From contig JAOARX010000030.1 of assembly GCA_025210345.1 (NCBI GenBank), positions 62,001 through 126,000 on the forward strand: DNA of 64,000 nucleotides, written 5' to 3'. Every line of letters begins with the position of its first letter. The stretch's first letter is position 1. Both the position numbers and the translations under genes were made by a program. Below are positions 63,219-64,000 of the stretch, piece after piece. This DNA is from Pelagimonas sp. GTDB lineage: Bacteria > Pseudomonadota > Alphaproteobacteria > Rhodobacterales > Rhodobacteraceae. The notes beneath the pieces were generated by a model. The model was not told the origin of the DNA. It saw nothing but the letters and a program-made list of their open reading frames with translations, and did no database searches.

Positions 63219-63471
63219 CTGTCATCAAGCAGGTCGTGAATGATCTGGCAAAACAGATCGCTCACGACCGGCAACAGGGCATCTGAAAAATCATAGTCCG
63301 GGTCGCCGATCTGACCTCGGTTCACATCTGATCCGCCCCAAGCGCCTTGAGATGTTCAACAGTGATACGGGCGGTCTGAGCCTCTTTGCCCGAGATTTCG
63401 GGCCCCCGGTGAAGATCGTGGAGCAGCGCGATCAAAGAGGCGAGTTGATCGGATGACAGGATGGGCATCAT
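63215..63471 (-). pseudogene. Remnant of an M20 amidohydrolase gene (N- and C-terminal ends only)
   Basis: The minus strand at 63471-63325 codes for 49 residues ending in a stop: MMPILSSDQLASLIALL then HDLHRGPEISGKEAQTA, the N-terminus of M20/hippurate-hydrolase-type amidohydrolases. At 63321-63215, in another frame, comes GDPDYDFSDALLPVVSDLF, which is the C-terminal end of the same family (usually NPDYDFNDALLP). The central ~300 residues are gone. This is an internal deletion relic beside the sulfoquinovose cluster, overlapping the end of the Gfo/Idh gene by 4 nt. Confidence 0.72.
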
Positions 63472-63618
63472 GTGGTCTTTAGAATCCTTATGGAACCGAC
63501 CCGCCGGGTGTGCGGGTCAGCCGGGGTTCCCAATTGTTGGATCTGTTCTGGCGTTTGGCGCAGTGCGGGGTCAAGATGCGGCCCGTACCCCGTGACAGCC
63601 GGGTGCGCAAAGCGTGGA

Positions 63619-64000
63619 TCAGAAGGTGATTTCCCCGGTGCTGATGGCCTTGGCCAGGGCTTCTTCGCGGGTTGCTGCCCCCAGTTTCTGCCGTGCGGTT
63701 TTCAGATGCAGATCAACCGTGACTTTTCGAATGCCCATCCGGAACGCAATTTCGGCAATCCTAAGACCCTGCCCGAGAAACAGCAGGGCTTCGCGTTCAC
63801 GCGGGGACAGGATCGGGATCTGCGCAGGGGTCTGTGCCTCGGCGGATTGGGCTTCGAGAAAGTACTGATGCATGATCATTCCGGCGAGGTGCAGATTTGG
63901 CTGAACTTCGCGCATCAGTTTTTCGAATTCAGCCCGGCGCAAGCTTGAGCCAAAGTTCCAGCCTCCGAATGCGCCGGGGTTGATGCGTTTCAAGGTCGAC
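63619..64000 (-). CDS. LuxR-type transcriptional regulator (partial, 5' end outside)
   Basis: The reading frame is open from its stop at 63619 to the window edge, so the N-terminus is missing; a TTG at 63993 is not necessarily the start. The visible 125 residues show the end of an autoinducer-binding-like domain and a LuxR helix-turn-helix (ILSPREREALLFLGQG, then RIAEIAFRMGIRKVTVDLHLKTARQKLGA). Full-length relatives have about 240 residues. It could be a quorum-sensing or solo LuxR. About 148 bp of unremarkable sequence separates it from the M20 relic. Confidence 0.85.
   Translation of the reverse strand, partial: STLKRINPGAFGGWNFGSSLRRAEFEKLMREVQPNLHLAGMIMHQYFLEAQSAEAQTPAQIPILSPREREALLFLGQGLRIAEIAFRMGIRKVTVDLHLKTARQKLGAATREEALAKAISTGEITF

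Overview
The window looks like chromosomal DNA of a marine Rhodobacteraceae (Roseobacter-group) alphaproteobacterium. This rests on high GC, dense coding, the polyhydroxybutyrate locus (phaP, phaC, phaZ), the infA-maf-rng-yacG and mtnP-apt neighbourhoods, TRAP transporters, and several genes for organosulfonate and N-methylated compounds. I saw no rRNA, tRNA, CRISPR array, phage or insertion sequence.

Layout. 0-7 kb is carbon-storage metabolism: acetoacetate CoA-transferase (scoAB), phasin, PHB synthase and a divergent intracellular PHB depolymerase. Palindromes matching the PhaR operator consensus (CTGC-N3-GCAG) lie upstream of scoA, upstream of phaP (two copies) and between phaC and phaZ, which suggests one shared regulon; phaR itself is not here. 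7-11 kb is a compact minus-strand operon bracketed by mtnP and apt (methylthioadenosine and adenine salvage). 11-23 kb is mostly housekeeping on the minus strand (ptsP, lysC, waaA) plus a SulP transporter and small unknown genes. 23.3-24.0 kb is a 689-bp non-coding stretch with three perfect DnaA boxes and AT-rich tracts, a candidate replication origin; gene orientation switches from mostly minus to almost all plus across it. 24-35.7 kb holds hisD, UPF0262, a small tyrosine phosphatase, infA, maf, rng, yacG, a PLP enzyme and the 5-oxoprolinase genes pxpBCA. 35.8-39.2 kb is zinc uptake: znuA diverging from zur-znuC-znuB, with a Zur-box-like palindrome between and a perfect 9-bp tandem array inside znuA. 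39.3-42.4 kb is a large hybrid histidine kinase.

42.5-49.2 kb is a LysR-controlled minus-strand operon of an HpsN-like dehydrogenase, an Asp/Glu-type racemase, a CuyA-like L-cysteate sulfo-lyase and a covalent-FAD/GcvT demethylase. 49.5-55.4 kb holds lepA, an orphan gene of uneven composition, a PfkB kinase, a di-haem cytochrome c peroxidase and a Sel1 protein.

55.5-63.2 kb is the highlight. One translationally coupled operon encodes a complete TRAP transporter, a flavin reductase, an aldo-keto reductase and an SsuD-like monooxygenase. It diverges from a GntR regulator and a Gfo/Idh/MocA protein. The three enzymes match the sulfoquinovose monooxygenase (sulfo-SMO) pathway: FMN reductase SmoA, 6-oxo-glucose reductase SmoB, sulfoquinovose monooxygenase SmoC. 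The Gfo/Idh protein would be the NAD-dependent sulfoquinovosidase type reported from such clusters. A TRAP importer in place of the ABC importer makes this a variant. The window ends with a remnant of an M20 amidohydrolase gene and the 3' part of a LuxR-type regulator.
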